Shown in pieces: positions 1-9,105 of a stretch of 15,917 nucleotides of DNA. Location: contig CAZLYK010000129.1 of NCBI GenBank assembly GCA_964563495.1, positions 1-15,917 of the forward strand, written 5' to 3'. Made by a program: the position numbers and the translations under genes. Numbering within the stretch: the first letter of the stretch is position 1; every line of letters starts with the position of its first letter. Origin of the DNA: CAZLYK01 sp964563495. Lineage in GTDB: Bacteria > Acidobacteriota > Blastocatellia > RBC074. Under the pieces are notes generated by a model. The model had not been told where the DNA came from, made no database searches, and saw only the letters and a program-made list of their open reading frames with translations.

Positions 1-10
1 TCCCTGACGG

Positions 11-34
11 TCGTGCGTCTGACGGGACGCACGA
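11..34. repeat. short hairpin downstream of purL
   Basis: A 9-bp perfect stem (11-19 paired with 26-34) with a six-base loop lies about 45 nt past the purL stop. It could end purL transcription, but no run of T follows it on the purL sense strand, so the terminator reading is weak. The motif CTGACGG occurs twice here (4-10 and 19-25). Confidence 0.35.
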
Positions 35-60
35 ACCTGAAAGCCGCTGTAATCCGGCAG

Positions 61-78
61 AAATCCTGTCTATCCTGT

Positions 79-83
<5 letters not shown>
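61..83 (-). repeat. AATAGACAGGAT repeat copy at the purL 3' end
   Basis: Read on the minus strand, this holds AATAGACAGGAT (72-83) followed by a second partial unit, AGACAGGATTT. The purL stop codon TAG (79-81) is formed by the repeat itself. The same 12-mer occurs at 6454-6465 and 9718-9729, and with one mismatch at 2388-2399. Unlike the copies at 6454 and 9718, no inverted partner arm is present within the window. Confidence 0.7.
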
Positions 84-2382
<2,299 letters not shown>

Positions 2383-2387
2383 GATTA

Positions 2388-2399
2388 ATCCTGACTATT
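2388..2399 (-). repeat. degenerate AATAGACAGGAT copy holding the purL ribosome binding site
   Basis: On the minus strand the purQ-purL gap contains AATAGTCAGGAT, one mismatch from the 12-mer seen at three other gene ends. Its AGGA core lies six bases before the purL ATG and appears to serve as the Shine-Dalgarno sequence. It begins 9 nt past the purQ stop, the same 3'-end, sense-strand placement as the other copies. A chance resemblance is possible because SD sequences are purine-rich. Confidence 0.5.
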
Positions 2400-2408
2400 C
2401 CCGGTTTG

Positions 2409-3122
<714 letters not shown>

Positions 3123-3163
3123 TGTGCTTGATCCTTTTGGCGTAAGGTGAGAACTAATAAGTA

Positions 3164-3192
3164 CTTTTACTACAACCGATCATGATTGTCTA
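3164..3192 (-). promoter_or_regulatory. candidate sigma-70-type promoter of purQL
   Basis: On the minus strand TAGACA (3187-3192, five of six matches to TTGACA) is followed after 17 bases by TAAAAG (3164-3169, four of six matches to TATAAT). This would start transcription near 3157, giving a leader of about 35 nt before the purQ ATG. No purine riboswitch or PurR-like operator was recognised. Confidence 0.45.
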
Positions 3193-3215
3193 GACTGGCG
3201 GCCGGATTCGCCTTC

Positions 3216-3245
3216 TTGCTTAGACCGATCGGCTGCGCATAGAAT
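3216..3245 (+). promoter_or_regulatory. candidate promoter of the tlpA-like/globin/rnz operon
   Basis: TTGCTT (3216-3221) and TAGAAT (3240-3245, five of six matches to the -10 consensus) are 18 bases apart in the divergent gap facing purQ. The -35 box is poor. Predicted start near 3252. Confidence 0.3.
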
Positions 3246-3276
3246 GAACGCAGTTCTGATCCGATTAATAGTGATG

Positions 3277-3299
3277 GGTGACAAGTGAGAGGTGACAAG
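3277..3299 (+). repeat. GGTGACAAG direct repeat before the tlpA-like gene
   Basis: GGTGACAAG occurs at 3277-3285 and again at 3291-3299, a 14-nt period. GTGACAAG recurs at 5521-5528, where it makes the globin stop codon just before rnz. The GTG at 3285 that could open the following reading frame lies inside this repeat, which argues against it being the true start. Confidence 0.5.
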
Positions 3300-3329
3300 A
3301 AGTCCCGCGAGAGCAGAGCATTGGGCAAT

Positions 3330-4622
3330 ATGCTGATGAGAGACAAGGCGATCGTGATCCGAGGATTGGTCTTATTCGTCGCGTTCCTGGTGATCCCGTT
3401 CGATGACCGCGTCCTGGCGCAAAACCGTCGGCCCTCGCAAATCCTCAAGCAGGTGGAAGAAGAGCGGAGGGCCCTGGCCAAAAGCTTCGAACAGGCGGTG
3501 AGGGCCGGCGAGGCCCAGTCTTATGAATGGGATCGGCGGCTGGAGAAGCTGCGGCGTCAGACGATGGATCTTACCTCGGGCTTCAAGGCCGGCGACTGGC
3601 AAGGCGACGAGTTGTTATCTCTGGCCGCCCTCTATCAATTTACCGAACAGTTTGCACCGGCCGCCGATGCTCTTCAGGCCTATCGCCTGAGCACCCCCCA
3701 GACCAGAATGTCGAGAAACATCGATCTCCGATCGAGCATCGTCCGCGCACTGCTCGAATCCGGCCAGCTCGAAAAAGCGGAAGAGGCGCTCAACCAGGCC
3801 TATCGTGAGAATGACGGCAACCCGCAGCTTTTGATTTTGCTCGTCGGCCTGCACCGAGATCTGGTCATCGCGCTGCGCGACAGGGGGCATTTGGAGAAGG
3901 CCGCCGAAGAGGCGCGAGACGGCTACTTTCTCAGTACGGGGGTCAAGGCCGGCCCGGCTTTTCTCGCGCGATTTCGTGAACAGGTTTTCCGCGACCGCTT
4001 ATCATTGGCCGCCTTGCACGTGGCGATTAACGAAAATCTGAATCGGGCAAAGAGCGCATCTGATTTCAATCGCCGGGTGCTCGCCGAAGATTTATCGGAT
4101 CAGCCCGGTTTGCGGGAGTTTTATCAAGCGGAGCTGACTGGCGCGAGGTTGATCGGCCGAATCGCGCCGGATTTGGTGGTCGATCGCTGGCTCGACGGCA
4201 AATCGATGACGCTCGGTGAACTGCGCGGCAAGGTCGTGCTGCTCGATTTCACGGCCATGTGGTGTACGCCGTGCGTCGCTGATTTCTCATACCTCAGCGA
4301 GTTTGGGCAGAAATACAGTGATCGCGGATTGGAGATCATCGGCGTGACCAGATTTTACGGTCGCTCGGATGTGGCCGAAGACCTCTCGAAAACAGAAGAG
4401 CTGAAGGGCTTGGAGGCTTACAAGCGCAAACATAAACTTCTTTTTCCTCTCGCCATCGCTAAAATGGACGATGTCACAAACGAAGAGCGATTCGACTCGA
4501 GAGCGATGCCGACCATTATTCTGATCGATCGTCGCGGTAAGATCCGGCAGATCAAACGCGCCATCGGTGAATATCGTAAACTGGAACACCAGATCGTCCA
4601 GCTGATCGATGAACGACCTTAA
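3330..4622 (+). CDS. exported TlpA-like thioredoxin-fold protein with an N-terminal helical/TPR-like region
   Basis: Predicted periplasmic or lipid-facing thiol-disulfide protein. From the ATG at 3330 it is 430 residues. It starts with a signal peptide (RDKAIVIRG, then a hydrophobic core LVLFVAFLVIPF, with a likely cleavage after VLA). About 260 mostly helical residues follow, including TPR-like stretches such as LLESGQLEKAEEALNQAYRE. The C-terminal roughly 150 residues are a TlpA/AhpC-TSA domain: APDLVVDRWLDG, GKVVLLDFTAMWCTPC with an intact WCTPC redox pair (Cys codons at 4263 and 4272), and a cis-Pro loop AMPTIILID (Pro codon at 4509). The frame stays open back to GTG 3285, but that codon lies in a repeat; ATG 3336 is also possible. 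It leads a cluster with zinc-ribbon, globin and rnz genes at gaps of 23, 24 and 6 nt. The substrate is unknown; the fold and export calls are solid. Confidence 0.85.
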   Translation: MLMRDKAIVIRGLVLFVAFLVIPFDDRVLAQNRRPSQILKQVEEERRALAKSFEQAVRAGEAQSYEWDRRLEKLRRQTMDLTSGFKAGDWQGDELLSLAALYQFTEQFAPAADALQAYRLSTPQTRMSRNIDLRSSIVRALLESGQLEKAEEALNQAYRENDGNPQLLILLVGLHRDLVIALRDRGHLEKAAEEARDGYFLSTGVKAGPAFLARFREQVFRDRLSLAALHVAINENLNRAKSASDFNRRVLAEDLSDQPGLREFYQAELTGARLIGRIAPDLVVDRWLDGKSMTLGELRGKVVLLDFTAMWCTPCVADFSYLSEFGQKYSDRGLEIIGVTRFYGRSDVAEDLSKTEELKGLEAYKRKHKLLFPLAIAKMDDVTNEERFDSRAMPTIILIDRRGKIRQIKRAIGEYRKLEHQIVQLIDERP

Positions 4623-4645
4623 GACAAGCAGGCACTGCCCGAGGT

Positions 4646-5098
4646 ATGATTTGTCAGAGATGCGGAATCGAATTAAGACCGGCGGCGCGCTTCTGCAGAA
4701 ACTGCGGTGAGCCGGTCGGGCAACGACCAAATCGCGCGAGTCCGGCGCCGCGTCGGACGGTCTCGTTGCCGCGTGAGGAAGGTCTCGCCCGGGAGTCCGA
4801 GATGGGATACGACCAGAAGACGGCCGGGAGGGAGGTCGAGCGTGCGCTGATACTGCCGATCAATGAGAAACTCCCCACTTCCGGATTGACACCGGCAGAG
4901 GGCGACGATCAGCCGCCGGGCGAGACGGAGTGGTTGGAGACCGGGCTTTTACAGCGCGAATCGGAAGCCAAGCCCTTTTTTACACAGGTCCTGGATCCCG
5001 GCTCCAACCGCCAACATAAGAGGTTGGTGGCCATCGTCCCCCTGCTTTTACTGGCCGTTATTCTGCTCTTTATCTTCGCTTATATCGCGGCGAAGTAG
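4646..5098 (+). CDS. zinc-ribbon protein with a C-terminal transmembrane anchor
   Basis: A 150-residue protein of unknown function. Residues 1-23 form a zinc ribbon: Cys3-x2-Cys6 and Cys17-x2-Cys20 (CQRCG and CRNCGEP), as in the widespread zinc_ribbon_2 type. A middle part rich in Arg, Pro and Glu (about 24-120) looks disordered. Residues 126-147 are a single hydrophobic helix ending in a short AAK tail, so the protein is probably tail-anchored with the ribbon in the cytosol. The start is fixed by the ribbon, which begins at residue 3, although GAGG lies only one base before the ATG, too close for a normal ribosome site; reading through from the gene 23 nt upstream may help. Similar proteins are often regulatory or scaffold-like, but nothing here shows a role. 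Confidence 0.8.
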   Translation: MICQRCGIELRPAARFCRNCGEPVGQRPNRASPAPRRTVSLPREEGLARESEMGYDQKTAGREVERALILPINEKLPTSGLTPAEGDDQPPGETEWLETGLLQRESEAKPFFTQVLDPGSNRQHKRLVAIVPLLLLAVILLFIFAYIAAK

Positions 5099-5122
5099 GC
5101 AGGTCGCAAATAAGATAGTCAA

Positions 5123-5524
5123 ATGAATCAGACGATTTTTGAGCAGATCGGCGGCGAAGATGTGGTTCGCCGCCTGGTCAATCGGTTTTACGATCTCATG
5201 GACACTCAGCCGGAAGCGACGGGGATCCGGGGGCTGCACCCGGAGAGCCTGGCCGATTCGCGGGAGAAATTATTCATGTTTCTGGTCGGATGGATGGGTG
5301 GGCCTCCGCTCTACACCAGCCGTTACGGGCACCCGCGACTCCGCGCACGCCACCTACCGTTTCCGATCGGTGAATCCGAGCGTGATCAGTGGCTCTGGTG
5401 TATGAATCGGGCTCTGGCGGAAGTAGTCGATAACGGGTTATTGCGCGGGCAATTATCGCTCTCCTTCGGGCAATTGGCCGAATTCATGCGGAATAACCAG
5501 GAAACAGTCACGGGTGGCGAGTGA
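5123..5524 (+). CDS. group II truncated haemoglobin (TrHbO/YjbI type)
   Basis: A 133-residue haem protein of the 2-over-2 globin fold, expected to bind O2 or other small gas ligands and to act in respiration support or NO/peroxide chemistry. Family marks are Tyr23 at B10 (NRFYDLM), FLVGWMGGPPLY (residues 53-64), GHPRLRARHLPFPIG with the proximal His77 at F8, and Trp90 at G8 exactly 13 residues later, which is diagnostic of group II. By alignment from memory with the mycobacterial TrHbO, position CD1 is His39 (GLHPES) instead of Tyr, a variant common in proteobacterial members. The ribosome site is weak. The stop TGA (5522-5524) lies 6 nt before rnz, and the gene follows the zinc-ribbon gene by 24 nt. 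The family call is secure; the physiological role is unknown. Confidence 0.93.
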   Translation: MNQTIFEQIGGEDVVRRLVNRFYDLMDTQPEATGIRGLHPESLADSREKLFMFLVGWMGGPPLYTSRYGHPRLRARHLPFPIGESERDQWLWCMNRALAEVVDNGLLRGQLSLSFGQLAEFMRNNQETVTGGE

Positions 5525-5530
5525 CAAGTA

Positions 5531-6454
5531 ATGAAGATTATCCCGCTTGGCACGAGTTCCGGAAAACCCACGCTCCAGCGCAACGTCAGTGCGACGGCGG
5601 TTGTCGGCGAGGGTGAGTGGTGGTTGTTCGATTGCGGTGAGGCGACGCAGACCCAGATAGCCCGCGCCGGCCTCTCCGCCCACAAGCTCGCCGGGATCTT
5701 TATTACTCACCTGCACGGCGATCATTTCAACGGCTTGCCGGGATTGCTCTCGACCATGGCGCTGGATAAGCGGGAGCGGGAGCTGATCATCGCCGGGCCG
5801 CCGGGCATAGCCGAATATCTGGAGCTGCTTGCGCGGCTGAGAATTCTCTTCTACAACTATCCGCTTCGACTCAGTGAATTGGGGGCGAGCCATTTCAACG
5901 GCCAGCCGGAGGAGCTGGTCTACGATTCGGCCAAATATACTGTCGTCACGCGCCCGCTCGACCACCGAATCTTCGCGCTCGGCTATCGCCTCACGGAAAA
6001 GATGAAGCCGGGGAAATTCGATCTCGAACGAGCACGGGAATTGGAGATTCCGGTCGGACCGCTCTATTCGCAGCTCCAGGCGGGCAACTCGATTACACTC
6101 GCAGACGGGCGGGTGATTGAGCCGTCAGACGTACTCGGGCCGCCGCGTCCGGGCAAATCGGTCACCTATTGTCTGGATACCCGACCATGCGAAAACGCGG
6201 TTCTTCTCTCAAGGGATGCGGAATGGCTGATTTACGAGGCGACCTACACCAATAAATACGTCGAAGAGGCTCACCTTTACGGCCATTCGACCGCGGCGCA
6301 GGCGGCGCGGGTCGCGCTTGAGGCCCATGCCCGGCGCCTGCTGATCACACACTTCAGCTCGCGCTATCCCGATGCCCGCCTGTTGCTCGAAGAAGCACGT
6401 GAAATCTTCCCCGATACCAGAATGGCCGAGGATCTGATCGAAATCGAAGTCTGA
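5531..6454 (+). CDS. rnz: ribonuclease Z (tRNA 3' processing endonuclease)
   Basis: Cytosolic metallo-beta-lactamase-fold endonuclease that cuts tRNA precursors after the discriminator base. At 307 residues it is the usual short (ElaC/RNase Z-S) length. The zinc ligands are all visible: THLHGDH (residues 59-65, with His60, His62, Asp64, His65), His145 in RPLDHRIFALGYR, Asp216 in YCLDTRP and His274 in LLITHFSSRY. LYGHST (249-254) is the family's conserved His motif. The N-terminus MKIIPLGTSSGKPT is typical. It follows the globin stop by 6 nt, so it is co-transcribed and probably translationally coupled. Its TGA stop overlaps the first base of a dispersed repeat that opens a 73-nt palindrome shared with the convergent herA-like gene. 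Confidence 0.96.
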   Translation: MKIIPLGTSSGKPTLQRNVSATAVVGEGEWWLFDCGEATQTQIARAGLSAHKLAGIFITHLHGDHFNGLPGLLSTMALDKRERELIIAGPPGIAEYLELLARLRILFYNYPLRLSELGASHFNGQPEELVYDSAKYTVVTRPLDHRIFALGYRLTEKMKPGKFDLERARELEIPVGPLYSQLQAGNSITLADGRVIEPSDVLGPPRPGKSVTYCLDTRPCENAVLLSRDAEWLIYEATYTNKYVEEAHLYGHSTAAQAARVALEAHARRLLITHFSSRYPDARLLLEEAREIFPDTRMAEDLIEIEV

Positions 6455-6533
6455 ATAGACAGGATTGACAGGATTGATTCAGGATTAAACCAGATCCGAT
6501 CTGGTTTAATCCTGAATCAATCCTGTCAATCCT
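6454..6533. terminator. 73-nt perfect palindrome, likely bidirectional terminator, seeded by the AATAGACAGGAT repeat
   Basis: Arms 6461-6496 and 6498-6533 (36 nt each) are exact reverse complements around a single base at 6497. The left arm is made of three AGGATT-headed units, and AATAGACAGGAT (6454-6465) overlaps its start. It fills the gap between the convergent rnz and herA-like stops, so RNA from either side would fold into a very long hairpin. There is no clear T-run, so the termination role is inferred from position and symmetry; a miniature mobile repeat is the alternative. Confidence 0.75.
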
Positions 6534-6537
6534 CTGC

Positions 6538-8001
6538 TTATCTTCTTCTGGTGGTTGTTCCGCCGAAGATCGTGCCGAGGACGCCGCGCATGATTTGGCG
6601 TCCGAGCGAGCTGCCGATACTCCGCGCGGCGCTCGTCGCCAAGGCTCCCAGGACATCGCCCGCTTCCTTGGCCAGTGGTGAGGGTTGGCTCTTTTGTGCC
6701 TGCTGATTGAGCGATGCGGCCGTCTCTGCCTGGCGGGCCTTCAACATTTCATAGGCTGATTCGCGATCCACCCCGGCCTCGTAATGACCGGCGATGATCG
6801 ATGATTGGATGACTCGCCGGCGCTCATCCGGGGTGATCGCACCGAGCTTGCTATGCGGTGGAACGATCAATGCGCGCCGGACAATACCCGGTGCGCCTTT
6901 TTCGTCCAGGGTCGAGACCAGGGCTTCTCCAACACCGAGCTCGACGATGGCCTTTTCGACATCGATCTCCGGATTCTGACGAAAGGTAGTGGCCGCGGCT
7001 TTGACGGCTTTCTGGTCGCGCGGCGTGTATGCACGCAGGGCGTGCTGGACGCGGTTGCCGAGCTGCCCGAGGACTATGTCCGGGATATCGAGCGGGTTCT
7101 GGCTGACGAAATAGACCCCGACACCTTTTGAACGCACCAGACGGACGACCTGCTCGACCTTGTCCATGAGGGCATCAGGGGCGTCTTCAAACAGCAAGTG
7201 CGCTTCATCAAAAAAGAAGACCAGTTTTGGTTTGTCCGGATCGCCGATCTCCGGGAGGCGCTCATACAATTCCGAGAGCATCCAGAGGAGAAAGGTCGCG
7301 TAAAGCTTGGGTGATTGCATGAGCTTATCGGCCGCCAGGATGTTGATCATCCCGTAACCGCGCTCGTCCGTCTGGATCATATCGGCGATATCGAGCGCCG
7401 GCTCGCCGAAGAATTTGTCGCCGCCCTGCTGCTCGATTTCAAGCAATCGCCGCTGGATTGCCCCGACACTGGCGGCCGAGACGTTGCCGTATTGGATGGT
7501 CAGCGACTTGGCGTTCTCCCCGATAAACTGCATCATCGAACGCAGGTCTTTCAGATCGAGAAGCAGCAGCCCGTTGTCGTCCGCCACTTTGAAGACCAGA
7601 GTCAGGACTCCGCTTTGAGTCTCGTTGAGATTGAGGATCCGGCCGAGCAGCAGGGGTCCCATCTCCGAGATCGTCGTCCGCAGCGGATGCCCCTGCTCCC
7701 CGAAGACATCCCAGAAGACGACCGGGTAGGCTGTGTAGGAGAACCCGCTCAAACCAAGCGTTTGAGCGCGCTCGGCGATTTTGGGGTTGTCACCGCCGGG
7801 AAGGCACATCCCGGCCAGATCGCCTTTGACATCGGCCAGGAAAATCGGCACACCGGCCTGGCTTAAGTTCTCAGCCAGCACACGGAGCGTGACCGACTTA
7901 CCGGTCCCGGTCGCGCCGGCGATCATTCCGTGGCGATTCGTCATCCTGGGCAATAAGTAGATCTCTTCTTTGTCTTTGGCTAGCAGAATCGGATCGGCCA
8001 T
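6538..8001 (-). CDS. HerA-like hexameric ATPase, DUF853 (YjgR) family
   Basis: A 487-residue RecA-fold ATPase of the HerA/FtsK superfamily. Visible parts: a short N-terminal segment, Walker A GATGTGKSV (residues 29-37, Lys35), DVKGDLAGM (57-65), Walker B KLVFFFDEAHLLF (259-271, Asp265-Glu266), a sensor/arginine-finger region RSKGVGVYFVSQNP (290-303), and a C-terminal Gly/Arg-rich end (SLGRQIMRGVLG then TTTRRR). This is the lone, broadly conserved DUF853 family represented by E. coli YjgR, whose substrate is not established; no NurA or DUF4297 partner is nearby, so a defence or end-resection role is not supported. The ATG at 7999-8001 has a strong GAGGGGGGA ribosome site eight bases upstream. 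It is convergent with rnz and divergent from carD. Confidence 0.9.
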   Translation of the reverse strand: MADPILLAKDKEEIYLLPRMTNRHGMIAGATGTGKSVTLRVLAENLSQAGVPIFLADVKGDLAGMCLPGGDNPKIAERAQTLGLSGFSYTAYPVVFWDVFGEQGHPLRTTISEMGPLLLGRILNLNETQSGVLTLVFKVADDNGLLLLDLKDLRSMMQFIGENAKSLTIQYGNVSAASVGAIQRRLLEIEQQGGDKFFGEPALDIADMIQTDERGYGMINILAADKLMQSPKLYATFLLWMLSELYERLPEIGDPDKPKLVFFFDEAHLLFEDAPDALMDKVEQVVRLVRSKGVGVYFVSQNPLDIPDIVLGQLGNRVQHALRAYTPRDQKAVKAAATTFRQNPEIDVEKAIVELGVGEALVSTLDEKGAPGIVRRALIVPPHSKLGAITPDERRRVIQSSIIAGHYEAGVDRESAYEMLKARQAETAASLNQQAQKSQPSPLAKEAGDVLGALATSAARSIGSSLGRQIMRGVLGTIFGGTTTRRR

Positions 8002-8045
8002 GAATTTGTCCCCCCTCGGTTATCTGGATTATTGCGATGACGCAA

Positions 8046-8074
8046 AGTATCTACCGAAATCTCATGCAGGTCAA
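8046..8074 (-). promoter_or_regulatory. candidate promoter of the herA-like gene
   Basis: Minus-strand TTGACC (8069-8074) and GATACT (8046-8051) are 17 bases apart, with five and four consensus matches. The start would fall near 8039, about 38 nt before the ATG. A perfect TTGACA (minus strand, 8098-8103) also exists inside the neighbouring dyad but has no good -10 partner. Confidence 0.35.
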
Positions 8075-8094
8075 AACAAACTTCCGCCGATTTG

Positions 8095-8120
8095 GAGTGT
8101 CAAAACACTTATTGACGCTC
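8095..8120. promoter_or_regulatory. imperfect dyad overlapping the carD -35 box
   Basis: GAGTGTCAA (8095-8103) and TTGACGCTC (8112-8120) match as inverted repeats at eight of nine positions around an 8-nt spacer. The right arm contains the carD -35 hexamer, so a dimeric protein bound here would block carD transcription and could also affect the herA-like promoter. Confidence 0.4.
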
Positions 8121-8141
8121 TTTACAAGCCGGTGCTAGACT
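8112..8141 (+). promoter_or_regulatory. candidate carD promoter with extended -10
   Basis: TTGACG (8112-8117) is followed after 18 bases by TAGACT (8136-8141), itself preceded by TGC, an extended -10 element. Predicted start near 8148, leaving a leader of about 65 nt. The first 12 bases, TTGACGCTCTTT, are identical to those at the msbA promoter (9847-9858). Confidence 0.5.
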
Positions 8142-8147
8142 TTGACT

Positions 8148-8165
8148 TAGCTCTTGTAAGAGCTA
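8148..8165. promoter_or_regulatory. perfect dyad at the predicted carD transcription start
   Basis: TAGCTCTT and AAGAGCTA (8-bp arms, 2-nt centre) form a perfect inverted repeat at the predicted +1. As DNA it could be an operator; as RNA the two-base loop would force some fraying, but a 5' stabilising hairpin remains possible. Confidence 0.45.
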
Positions 8166-8212
8166 TTGCCAGCATTGGTCTTCCCACGTGATCGAAATTA
8201 AAGGAGGACGGT

Positions 8213-8734
8213 GTGGTTTTCAAAATCGGTCAGAAAGTCGTTTACCCTACTCACGGAGTAGCTGTTATTGAGCAGATCGAATCCCGCCAGATCAACGGAG
8301 AACAGCAGGAATTCTACCTACTTCGTCTACACGTCAATAATTCAACGGTCCTGGTTCCGACTGGCAACGCCAATGAAGTTGGGCTGCGGCGGTTGATCGC
8401 CGCCAGGCGTGGCGATGAATTGCTGGAGGTTTTGGCCAGAGATTTCTCAACGCCGCCGGCCGACTGGAAAGATCGCTTCAAGGAATTTTCCGAAGCCATG
8501 CGCAGCGGGGACCTCTTCGAGGTCGCCGAGGTGCTCAAAACGCTGACCTATCTCAACCAGCTCAAGCCACTCTCATTTCGCGAAAAGCAGATGCTCGAAC
8601 GTGCGCGGTATCTGATCGTCAGCGAGCTGGCGCTGGTCTGCCGGAAACCCGAGTCGAGCATTTCACCGAAAGTCGACGAGGCATTGAACGGGGCCTGCGA
8701 CAAGCACACCAGCGCCGTCGCCGGCGCTCACTGA
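8213..8734 (+). CDS. carD: CarD/CdnL-family RNA polymerase-binding transcription regulator
   Basis: A 173-residue protein of the CarD_CdnL_TRCF family. Such proteins bind the RNA polymerase beta subunit lobe through an N-terminal Tudor-like domain and stabilise the open promoter complex, often acting on rRNA and growth genes. Residues 1-60 match that domain (FKIGQKVVYPTHGVAVIEQI, then FYLLRLHVNNSTVLVPTGNA). The rest is a helical DNA-binding domain with Trp85 in PPADWKDRFKEF, at the same position as the Trp that wedges beside the -10 element in mycobacterial CarD. GTG at 8213 is the start because AAGGAGG (8201-8207) lies five bases before it. The C-terminal 20 residues look unstructured. Its stop overlaps the stop of the convergent DUF5522 gene. 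Two dyads mark its promoter, so it may be tightly controlled. Confidence 0.93.
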   Translation: MVFKIGQKVVYPTHGVAVIEQIESRQINGEQQEFYLLRLHVNNSTVLVPTGNANEVGLRRLIAARRGDELLEVLARDFSTPPADWKDRFKEFSEAMRSGDLFEVAEVLKTLTYLNQLKPLSFREKQMLERARYLIVSELALVCRKPESSISPKVDEALNGACDKHTSAVAGAH

Positions 8735-8919
8735 TCTGTTGAGGCCGACCGCGGCGCCTCGACCTCGACCGTTTTTGTCCCTTCAGTCCAACGCGGATGG
8801 TAAGGGCAATGGCGGCATCCTGAGCCGCAGCAATAACCGCGTTTCAGATGGAACTGGCGGGTAAAGACCATCTTCTCACCTTCCCAGTAATAATCTTCAC
8901 CCTCGATCAATTCATCCAT
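8728..8919 (-). CDS. small Cys-rich DUF5522-family protein
   Basis: A 63-residue protein of unknown function. Its core, VFTRQFHLKRGYCCGSGC followed by RHCPY, is the signature of DUF5522, with four Cys (CC-x3-C-x2-C) that could bind a metal; metal binding is inferred only. The upstream GTG at 8925 is rejected as start because the GGAGGA ribosome site touches it directly, whereas ATG at 8917-8919 has that site six bases upstream. The acidic C-terminal tail ends in a stop that shares a 7-nt overlap (8728-8734) with carD. The leader holds a stem-loop whose loop could pair with the ribosome site. Confidence 0.85.
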   Translation of the reverse strand: MDELIEGEDYYWEGEKMVFTRQFHLKRGYCCGSGCRHCPYHPRWTEGTKTVEVEAPRSASTDQ

Positions 8920-8936
8920 CGACACTCCTCCGAGAC

Positions 8937-8971
8937 CCTGGGTACCTACGCCGGAGGCGTGCGTACCCAGG
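8937..8971 (-). repeat. stem-loop in the DUF5522 leader, possible Shine-Dalgarno antagonist
   Basis: Outer arms 8937-8945 and 8963-8971 pair over 9 bp; inside the loop ACGCC and GGCGT pair over a further 5 bp. In the minus-strand RNA the apex contains CCUCCG, fully complementary to the CGGAGG that forms the DUF5522 ribosome site (plus 8927-8932). It may equally be a dispersed palindromic repeat. Confidence 0.55.
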
Positions 8972-9105
8972 CGCTGAAAAATATGGAACTATACGCACCC
9001 GTCGCGAGCATTGTCAGAGAAGACCATTTTGTAAACATTGCGCGATTCAATTTTGTTCCGCGCATTCGCCACGTCTGAATTTAAACACAAGGAGTATATC
9101 GGACA

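Noticed and set aside
1..78. Intrinsic terminator after purL
   Set aside because: The hairpin at 11-34 has no T-run on the purL sense strand, so it is listed only as a hairpin.
3285..3329. GTG 3285 as start of the tlpA-like gene
   Set aside because: The codon is inside a GGTGACAAG repeat and would give a 15-residue extension before the natural signal peptide start; ATG 3330 or 3336 fits better, though this is not certain.
6454..6533. AGGATT units as a CRISPR or tandem-repeat array
   Set aside because: Units are only about 10 nt with no spacers and are part of a palindrome; no cas gene is present.
6538..8001. HerA-like ATPase as part of a phage-defence system
   Set aside because: Defence HerA proteins come with a nuclease or Sir2/DUF4297 partner; this one belongs to the solitary DUF853 family with housekeeping neighbours.
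7970..8191. Possible 73-codon gene between the herA-like gene and carD
   Set aside because: It overlaps the herA-like start and both promoters, has no ribosome site and resembles no family I know.
8920..8925. GTG 8925 as start of the DUF5522 gene
   Set aside because: The ribosome site directly abuts it with no spacing, while ATG 8919 has ideal spacing.
8985..9015. ECF-sigma-like promoter (GGAACT) before the Spy-like gene
   Set aside because: A GGAAC box is present at about 8985, but no matching -10 motif lies 16-18 bases downstream; I could not support any promoter here.
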